From Piper betle (Eukaryota > Streptophyta > Magnoliopsida > Piperales > Piperaceae), in contig JAURVB010009290.1 of assembly GCA_033002965.1 (NCBI GenBank), forward strand, positions 89,045 through 153,044: a DNA stretch of 64,000 nt, read 5' to 3'. The notes under the pieces are model-generated. The model searched no databases, was not told the DNA's origin, and worked only from the letters and a program-made list of their open reading frames with translations. Of this stretch, positions 12,501 to 25,700 are shown piece by piece; within the stretch, counting starts at the first letter, position 1, and every line of letters begins with the position of its first letter. The translations under genes were made by a program, and so were the position numbers.

Positions 12501-13193
12501 AGGGGGAGGCTGTACTGCAGCACAGCCAAGATGGCTGTGCTGCAGTGTTTCAGCCGTTGGATCAAATCCAACGGCTGAAACATGCCCCCCACTTCCCCCT
12601 TCTCAAAAAAATAAAAAAAAGCTTGCCGCCGGCCGACGCATCGCCGCCATCCCGGCCAACGCGACGCCACCCCCTGCCTCGCCCATCGCCGCCCCACCGG
12701 AGGCGGTGACATAACTGCCGGGCGACGGGGGGCGGATCTAGCCGCCCTGCCTCTTCCCCTGCCGGCCCGCCGCCCGTCTCTTCCCCTGCTGGCCCGCCGT
12801 CATGCGACACCACCGCACCCTGTCCCCCGCCTGCCACCCCGCCGCGTGACGCCCCCACCCGTCCCCCGCCCGCCACCCCGCCACGCGACGCCCCCCCCCG
12901 CCCGTCCCCCGTCCCGCCGCCCGTCGCCCAGCCGCGCCCCCTCGGCCCCCACCTGCCACCCACCGCGCCCCCCTCGGCCTCCGCCCGCCACCCCACCGCG
13001 CCGCGCGCCCCGTCCCCTGTCGTCGCCGCCCCCCCCCGGCCGTCGCAATGGCCGGGCATCCTTCCCTCCTGCGGCGGCGCCGCCCCCCTTTTATTATTAT
13101 TTTTTGATCTTGGCCATTGGATGCTAATCCAACGAGCCAAGATTGTACTCCAGCACAACCAAGATGGCTGTGCTGGAGTACAACAACTTTTTC
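12497..13193 (+). mobile_element. GC-rich hairpin-ended element, family Y, copy 1
   Basis: The element starts GAGAAGGGGGAGGCTGTACT beside (TA)n. A terminal hairpin follows, with arms CTGCAGCACAGCC and GGCTGTGCTGCAG, then a subterminal hairpin with arms CAGCCGTTGGAT and ATCCAACGGCTG. The core (about 12620-13080) is extremely GC-rich low-complexity DNA built of CCGCC/CCCCGT words. The other end mirrors this design: a decayed TTGG..CCAA hairpin, a second hairpin (TACTCCAGCACA with TGTGCTGGAGTA), then TTTTTC and (TA)n. The two ends are related but not identical. Open frames inside are compositional artefacts. No transposase is present, so it is non-autonomous. Confidence 0.75.
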
Positions 13194-13231
13194 TATATAT
13201 ATATATATATACATATATGTATATATATATA
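13194..13231. repeat. Central TA-rich tract between two Y elements
   Basis: A self-complementary TATATACATATATGTATATA tract forms the axis of a 1.5-kb inverted repeat whose arms are the two Y copies. Confidence 0.85.
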
Positions 13232-13991
13232 GAAAAAAGTTATTGTACTCCAGCACAACCATCTTGGCTGTGCTGGAGTACAATCTTAGCCGTTGGATTA
13301 GCATCTAACGGCCAAGATAAAAAATGGGGGGGGGCGGCGCTGCGCAGGAGTGACGGCGGAGGGGCAGAAGGATGCCCGGCTACGGCAACGGCTGGGGGCG
13401 GCGGCGACAGGGGACAGGGGGCACGACGCGGTGGGGTGGCGGGCGGAGGCCGAGGGGTGCGCGGCGGGGTGGCGGGAGGGGGCCAAGAGGGGCGCGGCGG
13501 GGTGGCGGCGGGGGCCGAGGGGCAGCGCGGCAGGGTGGCAGCAAGGGCCGAGGGGGGCGCGGCGGGTGGCGCGAGCCGGGGGCGCGACGGGGTGGCGGGC
13601 GGGGGACGGGGACGGGGGACGGGGGCGTCGCGCGGCGGGGTGGCGGGCGGGGGACGGGGTGGCGAGCGGGGGACGGGGGGTGTCGCACGGCGGGGTGGCG
13701 GGCGGGGGACGGAGTGCGGTGATGTCGCATGGCGGCGGGGCGGCGGGCCGGCAGGGGAAGAGGCGGGCGGCTAGATCCGCCGCCCCATCGCCCGGCGGTT
13801 ACGTCGCCGCCCCCGGCGGGGCGGCGACGGGCGAGGTAGGGGTGGCGTCGCGTCGGCCGGGGTGGCGGCGACACGTCGGCCGGCGGCGGCAAGCTTTTTT
13901 TTTTTTTAAGAAGGGGGAAGTGGCGGCGCATGTTTCAGCCTTTGGATTTACAGCCATCTTGGCTGTGCTGCAGTATAGCCTCCCCCTCCTC
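13232..13991 (-). mobile_element. GC-rich hairpin-ended element, family Y, copy 2 (inverted)
   Basis: This copy is inverted relative to 12497-13193. It begins GAAAAAAGTTATTGTACTCC, with the CCAGCACA hairpin and an AGCCGTTGGATTAGCATCTA segment. A G-rich core (about 13325-13880) follows, a poly-T run near 13890, a partial GTTTCAGCCTTTGGAT segment and finally GCCTCCCCCTCCTC beside (TA)n. Near 13950 part of the terminal hairpin has been deleted or rearranged compared with copy 1. The core is not an exact mirror of copy 1, so the arms have diverged or come from two insertions. Confidence 0.75.
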
Positions 13992-14009
13992 TATATATAT
14001 ATAAAGGGG

Positions 14010-15486
14010 TATATTCCTTTAAATATGAATTTGGGTCATTTTATAATTCAATTAAGTATTGTAGAAATTGTTGATTATAATTATTGCGAAATTAGAATAT
14101 TCTTTACATCTAATGTAATTAATGACTATATAGAAGATGAATTAATATTCCACCAAATAATTTTTATAATTAAATTAATTATGAAATATATACACAATAA
14201 TGTGATGATCAGATGAAGTATGAAGATTATCATATTAAAGAAAATATATCATCCCTAATTGGTGCAAAATCAAACCAATTTAAACGAATGGATTTTTAAG
14301 TTACATGGAAATATAGCATGAATATCGTCTAATATTATTATGATCGAAATGCTTTTGTGGGTTGGATGATCCGTTCGACAGTTCATAACCACTTCAACAA
14401 ACGCGTCCAGTTCTAACAAGCATCTAGTGATGTACAATTTGTTTTTATATCGAGAAGCATGCATGGAAATGCAAGAACCTTAGATAATAGTAACAACTAA
14501 TAACCTGGAAGAATCAATTTGCCTCTTTCTACCAAGGTATGTTTCCCATGCATTCCACCTATTTTTCTTGGCTCTGTATACTTATAATGGTGTCCTTGCC
14601 CTCCTCGTATACAGTATGTATGCTGCTGGCTTTTCACGCGGGGAACGCATTTTATGATAGCGTCCAAGAGGCAATGGACAATAACCCAATAGAAAAATTT
14701 GTGGGAGTTGGTTCATCTCATGGTTCATGATTGACTCGACGGATAATCCATAGAACTACATAGACGGGAAGACATATAAGGAAGCTAATAGGAAGAAGGA
14801 ACGCATGATATATCAATGAATAAGAGAAAGACCTGATCAAACGAAATTTCTATGATGACGTACAAAGTGACATATTTTTATAACTGAGCTGATCATTAGT
14901 AATTTAAGTTGCAACACTTTGGTCACGGCCGGGCATTCTTTAAGCAAAAATATATATTCATCGTGCACCTGCTGGAATGGTAGGATTTATGAAGGCTGTC
15001 ATGAAGCTGGTATAAAATGTAGAAAGTAAAACTCGAATAACTCCGTGCCATACGAGAAGATGAGAGCAAACATGAGCTGGTGAACGGCCTGTAAAGAGGT
15101 GCAAGTGTATGTACTGTACTGATATATAGTGCTGGTTATAAATATGACTCGATCGGAAAGGGATTCTAAAGGTAGTTTCTTGACATTGGAAAGGATAAGA
15201 GTTCGTATGCATATTAGATTTGAACTATAACATCCTGGTCTACAATATTTTCATTTCATCGGCTTAGATCCGAAACATTGAGAAAGGCAACACATAGAGA
15301 GGATAAGAACAGCGTTTGAAAGAAGGATTAGAAACCAAGAGATGCATTACAGACACCCTCTGCCTAATTACTACTATCTGTTCCATTCTCCAATGTACTC
15401 TTTCTTCGCCTTGCAATCCACCTAGGTAGCTTCATCTCCAATTTCTCCCTCAATCTCTAGCCAGTGTTCTATTCCTCTTCTCAGTT
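14010..15486. other. Intergenic, no gene recognised
   Basis: No conserved coding segment was seen. The last 150 bases or so before 15627 are pyrimidine-rich and could be the promoter or leader of the SHR gene, but no specific element is diagnostic. Confidence 0.45.
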
Positions 15487-15626
15487 ATGTTAAAAACCCA
15501 CTTCAAAGCCTCTCCTTCATATTGTTCCTCCCCTGCGCTACCACTTTCTAGTGATCTAGTCCTGGTAAGATCCTCCCCTGCACTACCTCTTCTCAATTAT
15601 GTTGTTAAGGTGATCATCTTATTCAA

Positions 15627-17083
15627 TTGGATACATTGTTCTTCATTGGCAGCCATCTCCAGCCAGATCAGTTTTACTACTCTAGCAGCTGTAGATCCTT
15701 CAAACATCGAGAAGAAGATTTCTATGACCTTCACATGGATGAAGGTGAGTACTTTACCTCTTCATCTTCCCGGCACTTTCATCCTTTCAGCTCCCAGCAA
15801 CAGCAAGTCTCCGCCACACCCTCCGGTGGCCATTCTATTGCCTTTCGGTCCCCTGATTTAGCCTTCTCCCCCGATCCCAGCCTTACCCAGCTCGTCCCTT
15901 CGGCCTCCGGCAAATGGGCCGGTGACCTTTTACTCAAATGTGCCCGTGCCATTGTCGTTAAGAACAGTGCCCATGTCCAACAGTTCATGTGGATGCTCAA
16001 CGAGCTGGCCTCCCCTACGGCGACACCGAGCAAAAGATCGCTTCCTACTTTCAACAAGCTCTCTTTTGCCGGATAACGGACTCCGGCCAGCGCTGCCACC
16101 GGACTCTGACGTTGGCGTCGGAGAAGACGTGCTCCTTCGACTCCATCAGGAAGATGGTGCTCAAGTTCCAGGAGGTGAGTCCATGGACGACATTCGGACA
16201 TGTCGCATGCAATGGTGCAATTCTGGAGGCCTTCCAAGGGCATAGCAAACTCCACATTGTGGACATGTGCACCACATTTTGCACCCAGTGGCCCACCTTG
16301 CTAGAGGCCCTCGCCACCCGCGACGACGTCGACGCCCCTCGCCTCCGAATCACCACTGTCGTGCCCACGGACAGCAGCCGCGGCAGTACGGCGGCCGTGG
16401 AGGAGGTGATGAAGGAGATCGGTGGTCGTATGGAGAGGTTTGCCAGGCTCATGGGAGTGCCCTTTGCTTTCAATGTCGTGTACCCAGCAGGGGGCATGTC
16501 GGAGATAAAATTAGACGAACTGGATATCAATGGGGATGAGATCCTGGCCGTCAATTGTGTGGGGGCATTGCACACTGTATCCCCATGTGGGTCCGACAGG
16601 GACACCATGGTCTCTTCAATCAAGAAGATGGGGCCAAAAATTGTAACGATAGTGGAAGATGAGGCCGATTTGGACGAAGATGACAATGGAGACGGATTCC
16701 TAAGAGGCTTCCAAGAGTGTGTCCGATGGTTCTCAATCTATTTCGAGACCCTGGACCTGACCTTCCCACGTGCCAGCAGCGAGCGTCTCATGCTCGAGCG
16801 TGCCGCCGGAAGGGCGCTTGTTGACCTCGTCGCATGCCCGCCGGCGGCATCCCTAGAGCGCCGGGAGATGGCCGGGCGGTGGTCGAGGCGGCTGCTTGGT
16901 GCCGGATTTGTTCCAACGCCTTTTAACAATGACGTGATCGACGACCTTCAAGCGCTTCTCCGGCGGTACCAAGACAGGTGGTCAGCCACAGCGGTGACCT
17001 CCGACATCGCCGGAATATTCCTTGCATGGAAGGATCAGCCGGTCGTGTGGACCAGTGCATGGAAGCCATGCACTAACACTTAG
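15627..17083 (+). CDS. SHR: SHORT-ROOT GRAS-domain transcription regulator (one frameshift in assembly)
   Basis: This is a single-exon GRAS gene. The start MDTLFFIG matches the conserved MDTLF start of SHR proteins. A Q/S-rich N-terminal region (residues 1-95) is followed by the GRAS domain: KWAGDLLLKCARAI, NELASPYGDTEQKIASYF, CSFDSIRKMVLKFQEVSPW, the VHIID-type core LHIVD (about 209-213) with FCTQWPTLLEALATR, the block ERLMLERAAGRALVDLVAC, and the C-terminal SAW block AGIFLAWKDQPVVWTSAW. SHR moves from stele to endodermis, partners SCARECROW and controls radial patterning. The reading frame breaks at a C-run, 16012-16015: one extra C joins ELASP to YGDTEQ and gives a 485-residue protein, close to the family length. 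No other lesion is seen, so an assembly error is more likely than a pseudogene. Third-position GC is high compared with the flanks. Confidence 0.92.
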
Positions 17084-19736
17084 AAGGTCATTCTTTTAAA
17101 TTTTTTTAGTCGTATGTAGCTATTAATAATTAATCCTATATAGTGTCAAACACCAGACAACAAAAGAGACTGCAGGTTAATTTTGGGTACATGAGTATGG
17201 AAAAATGCATAAGATAGTGAAGCGAGTGATCAGAACAGGGTGTTTGGCAAGTTTATTTTGATTTGTTGCTTAATTGTTAGCATGTTTGGGTCCAGCTTGG
17301 GAGAGATAAATGCCAGTAGGAGAAGAAATATGGAAAACTTTTTTGTCCAAAGTATAGAAATATGTGGAAAAGTTGGGAATCTGTGGAAGGGAAAAGATCC
17401 TTCACGTCTGTCCACTGGTTTGGGTGGGAAGAAGCTTTTTGAGATGGAAAGCTCTCTTTCGCTTGGAGCAATATGAACGGCGGCCATTGGAGAAGCAAGG
17501 TGGTAGCTGCTGCGTACAGGAGATGGTTGTCTGCCTGCATGCTCCTTTTCGACTCATTGGCCATGGTGGGGGCCTCCTTTTGAGAAAGTCCAACCATTCA
17601 AGTCTTTTGATGGGCAATGTAACATGTCTCCCACAAACATATATATGTTCGTCACTTTCTTCTTTGTGAAATAAGTGGATACACGTCATTCTTAAGCATG
17701 GCCACGGGTAGCCATCATCTGTCGTTTGTTTGCTTTCCATTCATGAAGCTTTACACGAAGCAATGCATGGTTATGTACTATAATATTTTTTGTAACAATG
17801 AATGAATGTTGCTATCATAGTTTTAAAAAATCTATGCTTCACGCATGCTTAAGGTAGGATATGGATGGCGAAGCGTTTAAAATCAAAGTACCATTTGAGA
17901 ACGCATGCATGATTGAGATCCATTCTCTATGTTAACTGCTTTGATAAGATCTCAGAGCAAAAGAAGTATTTCTCCATGCTATACTGATATGGGAGACAAC
18001 TGCCTTGTAAATGATTCCCCTTCAAGGCTAACATTTGAAGAGTAAAAACCATGTGATCTAAGTCGCCCAACAAAACATTTCGTGCCTATGAAAAACATCC
18101 TCTTTCCTTCCCGGAATATTCGTCTCATCATCCACGAAAAGGTAGGGGTATAAAAAGGTAGGGGTATAAATAAGCTAAACATGCTCGCAGTATTTTATAT
18201 TCGGCTTGATTTGGCTTGAACTCGTACTTATTAATTTTATACTCGAAAAAATACTCAGCTCAAAATAAATAGCTCGTTAAACAACGAACAAAGCTTAAGC
18301 TAAGGAGTATTCGGTTCGGCTTGGCTCAAATTTAAGCTCAATGTATTTAAACTCGAAAAAATCTTCGGCTCAACTTGACTTATCAATATTATTGAGGTCA
18401 CATTGAACTTATATAGTGTTGGAAAGAAATTTTTGATCTAATATAAGTTGAGTACGAGCCAAACACAAATATTCGATCGACTTGAACTCGGCTTGAAATA
18501 TAACGAACTAAACACGAGCCAAGCCCAAATATTATGAATTTTAAACAAGCACAACTTGACCTATAATACATCAAAGCTCGTTAAGTATTCAAACAAGCTC
18601 AAACATGTTTGCTAAAAATCACGTCGAATTAAAAAATATTCATGTTCGGCTCGGCTCATTTACACCTATAAGAAAAGGCACCGATGACATTTATTTGCCA
18701 AGTTCTATATGTTAAACATTCTTTCGTGCATAAATTTACTATTACCAAATTGATGTTATGGCTAATCGATCTTCGGTCCGGCAAATTAAACATATAAACA
18801 CATATATGATATAAAATTGACTGAGATTTATGCTTCGTGTGTAGTAGTGCCTACATATATGTGGAGTTAGGTTGTTAACTTTATTTGTGATCACATAGCA
18901 TGATGGTTTCTCTTAAGTACTCATGACATGTCCTTAATTTATTTGTTATCGCATATATGGCTTCGAATCGTCTACCGATCGCATTCCGGACATGATAATT
19001 GTAAATTACAAATAGATCCTTAGCAAATATGTGGTTATAAACAAAGGAATTTATCGGTTTTTAAAGGTCGGCTCTGCATACCTTGTCATTTAAACTCTTT
19101 TAGAATGAATTATCAGATACATATTACCAGTACCCTATTTACATATGCCCAATCAACACTATTCTTTACTAACTATCAAAAAAGAATCATATACACATGA
19201 AGCTACAACTCATGTAGTTTATATGAGGTATATTTTTAATTTAGAATAATTTAGTAGTCTAACTATTCAAAAATTAAATGTGTATCCATTTAACAATTCA
19301 AATTACACGTTTAGAAAAAAAATATTCAAACTACATAATAATACATCTTTTATAAGGTTACGCTTAGTGAAAAAATATTTTAAAAATATAATAGGATATT
19401 TGATAACTTTATTAATAAATATTAATATTAAAAATTAATAAACTACTTCATAATTAAAATTATAATATAAAAATCAGGTATCGGGTACTTGTTACTCTAT
19501 TATCAAACCCGAACATTTATAATCAAATACCCGTTACTCCAAAACTAAACTTTATATTAATTATTTAAAACCTTACCGTTTTAGTTTGGTCGGGTCAAAG
19601 CTTAGTAGGTACCCGACCCAACGCCCCTAATCAGCTGGAAGTTAATTGGGCCAAAGTCCACTAAACCATTCCAAGCCCAAGATGCCCCGATAGACATACG
19701 CCAACGTAGGTAGACGAGCGCCGGTTATGTTCGCCG
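17084..19736. other. Intergenic DNA with one MULE-like element
   Basis: No gene is recognised. A segment at 17230-17740 is less AT-rich and has overlapping open frames on both strands (for example 17240-17476 plus, 17230-17487 minus), but none resembles a known family and the content looks like an old repeat. The element at 18159-18668 is listed separately. Confidence 0.45.
18159..18668. mobile_element. MULE-like fold-back MITE (second subfamily)
   Basis: The left end TAGGGGTATAAATAAGC and the right end, inverted as TAGGTGTAAATGAGCCGAGC, form a diverged terminal inverted repeat. The interior consists of GGCTCGGCTT / CGAGCC words and TTAAGCTC/GAGCTT variants in opposite orientation, as in the 7984-8490 element. 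Candidate target duplications are ATAAAAAGG (18150-18158) and TAAGAAAAGG (18669-18678), which differ by a small indel. There is no coding capacity. Confidence 0.6.
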
Positions 19737-22700
19737 ATGAGTACCGCCGGCAGCGGTTGCAGCAGCGGGGAAGTAGACGGCGACGCCGAGTGGCGGTCGG
19801 CCATTGATTCCGTCGCCACCCCCGCTGGATACCTCCCCTCTTCGTCGAACGCTGCTCGTCAAGATGACGGCGAGGTTGAGAAGAAGCCCAAGCCCCGTGC
19901 TTACAAGCTCTACCAAGTTAAGGTGATTCTCTGCTTTTATTTTTGGCCATGTGACATAGTTTTCTAAGTCGATGACGGGGTTCTACGTTGTTGAAGCTAT
20001 CTAGTGTTGATGTTAATTTAGTCTTCGGTGCATGTTTTTAGCTGTCGGGTGGGACTAATCGTTTCGGTGCTGTGTATTGCTAGTTTTGCAAATATGATGG
20101 ATTTAATAGAATATGAACTGTTTTTATGCTCTGATGTTTTATTTTATGATTCAAAGCTGGTGGCTTGGTGAGACAGCTTTTGATCTGTAATTGTTGATGG
20201 GAGAGGAATTTCGGATGGAGTAATGAGATAGGAAGGGAATTTAAGGAGACTGGTGATGAGAATGGAAGAATGTAGATGGGGTTTTAGGTAGAAGGATAAT
20301 GATTTTTTGTTTGGAGGACACAGAATGTAGATGGGGTTTGGAGGAAAAAGATTGAAGAGTTGCTGTGAGGAAGTTGAAGAGGAAGAATAAGCCAGAGCGG
20401 AAGTGAACATCGGTGAGAAGGAGATCAAGACTGGCTTATAATTTCACGTGTCACTGCCATTTCCAGATATATGGTTGGCTTTTTATGGCGATTATCTAAT
20501 TCAATCAACTCCTAGATTTATATTTTGGCCATCCAACTCCAACCGTAATTCTTTCATTGGGAGCAGGTGGAGTGATAAAGAAGAATATTTTTGCCCATTT
20601 GAAAACAAAAATGAAACTGACACGCTGACAGTAGACAAATTTGTAGTACATCAAGTTATTCTATCTCTCTACTTTCAAGTTCAAAATCTGGTTTCAAATT
20701 TTTTTCTATATGGAGGAAGACTGCCATATGTGAAGAGTAGTGGCTTGTATACCACTGCGATCTGTATTCATGGTATATATAACTGAAATGTACAACGTAC
20801 TGTTGAGAAAATACAGGACAGATAATAGGAACTAAAAGATACATCATAATCTACTGAGAATATTGCTAATACGCCCCTTCAAGCTCAGCAGAAGAAATGT
20901 GAGGCTGAGCTTGGTGCGAAGTGTCTAAAAGTGAGGAGAACATAGAGGCTTTGTAAAGATATCGGCAACCTGTGCTTCAGACGTGACAAGCTGAATGACA
21001 AGCTCCTTATTGACTACACATTCTTGAATAAAGTGATAGTCAATTTCTATATGTTTGATTCTATCATGGAACAGCGGATTAGAAGCTAATGAAATAGCAC
21101 TCTTGTTGTCACACATTAATGTCAGAGGCTGTAACAAGGTGATGTGCAGATCTGATGGAGTTGGCGAATCCATGATAATTCAACATCAGCAAAGGCCAAG
21201 GATCTATATTCAGACTCCGTAGTGGACCTGGAGACAGTTGTGCACTTCTTAACAAACCAGGATAGAAGTGAAGAGCCGAAATCCAGGTCTCCAGCCCAAT
21301 CGGCATCAGAATAAGCTGTAAGTGTGGACAAGGAAGTGGGGGAGATCTGGAATCCGAGATTAATAGTGCCTTTATGGTATCTTTAAACCTCTTTGATGAC
21401 ATCCAATGAACTGTTGTAGGATTGTGCATAAATTGACACACTCTATTTACCGCGAAGGAGATAGCAGGACGGGTGATGGTAACATATTGTAAAGCATCAA
21501 CAATGCTTCTGTAAGTGGAGGAATCAGGAAGTGGATCACCATCAAGTAAGGATAGAGGACGTTTAGGAGCGATGGGAGTATCACTAGGTTTAGAATCCAC
21601 CATAGAATGGCGATGAAGTAGATCATAGATATACTTGAACTGAGATAAAAGGAGGCAGCCATTTACAATCTGGGATTCAATGCCCAAGAATAATGTAAAG
21701 TTTCAAGCTTTTTCGTAGCAAATGGAACCTGCAATTTAGAGATCACAGCATCCATAACTCCTTGATCATTGCCAGTGATGATAATGCCATCCACATAAAC
21801 CAGGAAATAAATAAGTGTGTCACCATTGGAGTAGATAAATAAGGAGGAATCAGCAATAGAACAGAGAAATCCAAGATCAGCAAGAGCAGTCATGAGACGA
21901 GTATACCATGCCCGAGGAGCCTGTTTAAGACCATATAAGGCTTTATGCAATTTAAAGACCATGGCAAAATGAACACTATCAATATAACCAGGTGGTTGTT
22001 CCATAAACACATCCTCTTGAAGAAGGCCATGAAGAAAAGCATTTTGCACATCAAACTATAAGATAGACCAACCTCTAGAAATAGCAATTGCTAGAACAGT
22101 TCAAATGTTAGTAGGACAAACCACCAGAGAAAAAGTTGCATCATAATCCACTCCTTCATGCTGAGTATATCCCTTGGCCACTAGCCTTGCCTTGTAATGT
22201 TCCACGGAGCCATCAGCCTTCCTTTTAATTTTGTATACCCATTTGCAGCTGATGACATACATGGATGGAGTTTTAGGGACCAAAGTCCAAGTTTGTTGAG
22301 TGACAAGGACTTGGAACTTGACATCCATTGATACACCACATGGTGACTAATGACCATCTTATCTGTGAGAAGAAGTTTATCCAAGGAAAATACATCTTGC
22401 AGACCGATGCTGTAACTTATGAGAGTTGCATGGGCGTAAATAGGGATAGCATGCACAGCCAAATACTCTGAGTCATGAATAATCAGACCTCTGACCAGTG
22501 AGCTTCTCATATGGAGAAGAATAATGAAGGACTTTGGTTGGCATCCTATTTATGACATAAGGAGCAGTCTGAAAGGCCTCTACCCAATAAATGTGAGGAA
22601 CTTAACCACCAGCTAATATGGCAAGGCTAGTCTCTACAACATGGCGATGTTTGCATTCAGCACTGCCCATTTGTTGAGGAGTGTGAGGACATGATAATCG

Positions 22701-25700
22701 ATGTATAATACCACACTTGGAGAACAGAGTGACAAACTGTCTGTTTAAGCATCCACGCCCCTCATCAGTCTGTATGGCCTTTATCTTAGTGGAAAATTGT
22801 AATTCAACTTCAGCTTTGAACTTAACAAATATATCAAACACTTGTGATTTATGAGATGGAGGAAAAAGCCGTGAATATCTCGAGAAGTCATCTACAATAA
22901 TTAAATAGAACCGAAATCTAGCCTTAGAAATAACTGGAGATGGTCCCCATACATCCATAAATAAAAGATCAAAAGGTGCAGCTAAACCAGAGTCAGAAGA
23001 AGGCAATCTCCTACTCTTATCCGGTTGACACAAATTTATAGATGATGAAGAAGGCATCGGAAAAGAAAGGATTTTCATAAGTTTGCCCAGAACATCAGTA
23101 GATGGATGACCACATCGATTGTGCCATAAGGAACTAGTATTAGTGCAAGTAAAATAAACTGCTGGCATGGAACAAGAAGCCTTGGGAGGCGCCTTTATTT
23201 GCAAACTAATAGGTTTGAGACCATCAATTGATTTCCCGTGCAGCAGGGGTTGCTTGGACTTCAGATCCTTAATCACAAAATAAGATGGATGAAAATTCAA
23301 AGAAGCACCGATTATCCTTTGTAAATTTAGCAACAGAGATCAAATTCCTTTTTATAGAGGGAACATGAACAATACTGTTCATAGCAGGATCTCTGCGGGA
23401 AGTCTCAAGGAAGGAATTACCAACATGAGAAATAAGCAAACCTGAGTTATCACCAACACGAACTCGTTCATGGCCATTGTGATCAGAATGAATAGCCAGA
23501 TTGGACAGATCCGAAATGACGTGATCTGTAGCCCCCGAGTCTGGGAGCCATTCATTAGCAGGAGCAGCAGTTATGTTCATAGCAGAAATCATCTTGGAGG
23601 GTATTCTGCCCTGAAGGCCCAAGTTAAGGCGGTTGTAGCAATCAATGCCGAGATGACCAACCTTGGAACAAATCTGTCAAATAGGACGACCTCGGGAGGA
23701 CTATCCAGATTGATTGGAATGAGGTTGAAAGGAGGTCTGACTGTGGCCACGTACTTTTTTTTGGTAAGAATTAGTCAGGTTACTTATTGAGAAGAATTTA
23801 CAGAAAGCTTAGTGTAAACATCTTGGGAAATGCAGTATCATGAAGGATTTTTGGCCCACGCCAGTTTTGCTAGCTGTTCACATGGGTTTTGTGATGACGC
23901 ACAACATCAGAAAGTTCCTCATATTAGTTATTACTTATTTATTACTTACTCTGAGTCTTAATAAATTTGAGCCTTTACTAGTTGGTTTCCTAATTTAGTT
24001 GGAGTTTAGTTCTTTTCCTACTGGAGGAATAAGAGTTATATTAAGAGCTTGATTTAATTAGGAATTTTATTCTATTTTCGGAATTATTATTAGGCCTATT
24101 TCTAGTTTTGGTCATTAGGACTTTTAAGGGTTTTTCCTATAAATATTGTCTTCTACAAACATTGTAATAACTTTTGATTATTATTGGAAGACTAGTATTG
24201 GTCAATTACCAATTTATCATAATTTTCTTATATTATTTATAGTTTTTTATGAGTAGATTAATTCAGCATTTCAACCTTACATCATTTTGTTAAACAGTCA
24301 AAGCATGTGAATTGTTGCAAGTAAGAAACTTTGCACCAACCTCTGCTAGGGAGGGGCAGGGGGTATATATGTCAAATCAATTGGCATTTATATTTTTTTA
24401 AAAAAATTAAAAAGAGCCTATTATTCAAGGGGAAAAATATCAGGGCGACCAAGTTCTAACTGAGACAGTGGCACCCATCTTATTGCAGTCTTGTAGATTT
24501 TGAAATAAGTGATGTTTGCATGTTATCATCTTATTGGGTCTTCTATAAGTTATAGCAAATTTGTATTCATTATTAAGCGGTGTACTTGACACCCTATAAT
24601 ATTTGTTAAAATATCGTGGTTATTTCTTATGTGTGATTTGCAAAATGCTTAATAGAACTATTAGCTGAAATGTCTATACAAGTTACTTGAGTTGTGCGTG
24701 CATATTTGCTAGAGCCAAAACCACTGACACTTAATTAACTTGATGAGATTGCCCCGGTTGTCTCTGCTCCTGTATTGCTCTTCCTTTGTAAACAATGATG
24801 TTTTTGAATGTGCAATGTGACTATTTGAGTATAAGTTTGACAAAAATGCAACCTTTTTTATTTTTTGTTTCTAGGCACAAAAAATGTTAGATGACCTCCT
24901 TGAGAAGAGTTTGGAGATTGTGAAATGTCCAATCTTTTCTACTGAGAGTAATCATGAGGAAGATGACGAGGGCGTCCGGTTGTTTAGAAATGCACCACTA
25001 GGAATAGTCTTTAATCATCTTGGTACCTTTCTTTCTTATAATTTAAGTCACTACATGAGGATTTAATTTATTGGAAGTATTGTACTTATGATGAATTCTG
25101 TTCCAGATGAACTTATTGGACCAAGGAAAAGACCAAGAATAATCTGCAAAGAAGAGATTGATGAAAAATCGAAGAAGGTACTGCAAAAGGAATTTCTTCA
25201 CTCTCCCTTATTTGTGCTAAAGCCAATGGTGCCAAACATGGACTTGGTTGAGTGATTACTGTCGCAAAGAACTTACATACACAATAAAGCTTAAAGATGA
25301 ATCTAAGTTGCAATAATTATCTCAGTATCTGGTTTTGGCCTTGGCCAATTTTAAACTTTGTTGGCTTATAGCCACTATTAACATCATTCTCAACTTAATA
25401 TAATCCTCATTGATTCTCTCTGTTTTACTTTTTATCATTGTTGAATCATAAGGGATAGGAATTGCACAGAGAATTTGCTTCTTTGATGAAGTTAGCTGGA
25501 ACGATGAATGAGAATTGCCCACTGTTTTTTTCTCGTATCTAACCTATGCATGCAAAATTTTTGTTGTTTATTTTGCAATTAATCCCTTGCATGTTTTGCA
25601 GTTTAGGCGTAGACTTCGTTCTGTTGTTGTAGATGGCTGCGATGTAATTGCTGCGGCAGAAATTGCTGTCCAGAGATCACTGTCTACATTTGAAGCTAAA

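Noticed and set aside
12380..13931. Overlapping long open frames on both strands, rich in Gly, Arg, Ala and Pro
   Set aside because: They lie in the GC-rich low-complexity core of element Y, exist in several frames and both strands at once, and have no family motif.
14539..14730. Short open frame with hydrophobic start, possibly a secreted peptide
   Set aside because: Only 63 codons, ending in unrelated AT-rich DNA, with no recognisable mature peptide motif or exon partner.
15989..17083. A separate GRAS protein starting MDAQRAGLP
   Set aside because: The upstream frame 15627-16012 carries the true SHR N-terminus and the two join by one base in a C-run, so this is one gene.
17230..17487. 85-codon frame starting MAAVHIAPSE on the minus strand
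   Set aside because: Overlapped by equally long frames on both strands and lacking known domains; more likely an old repeat.
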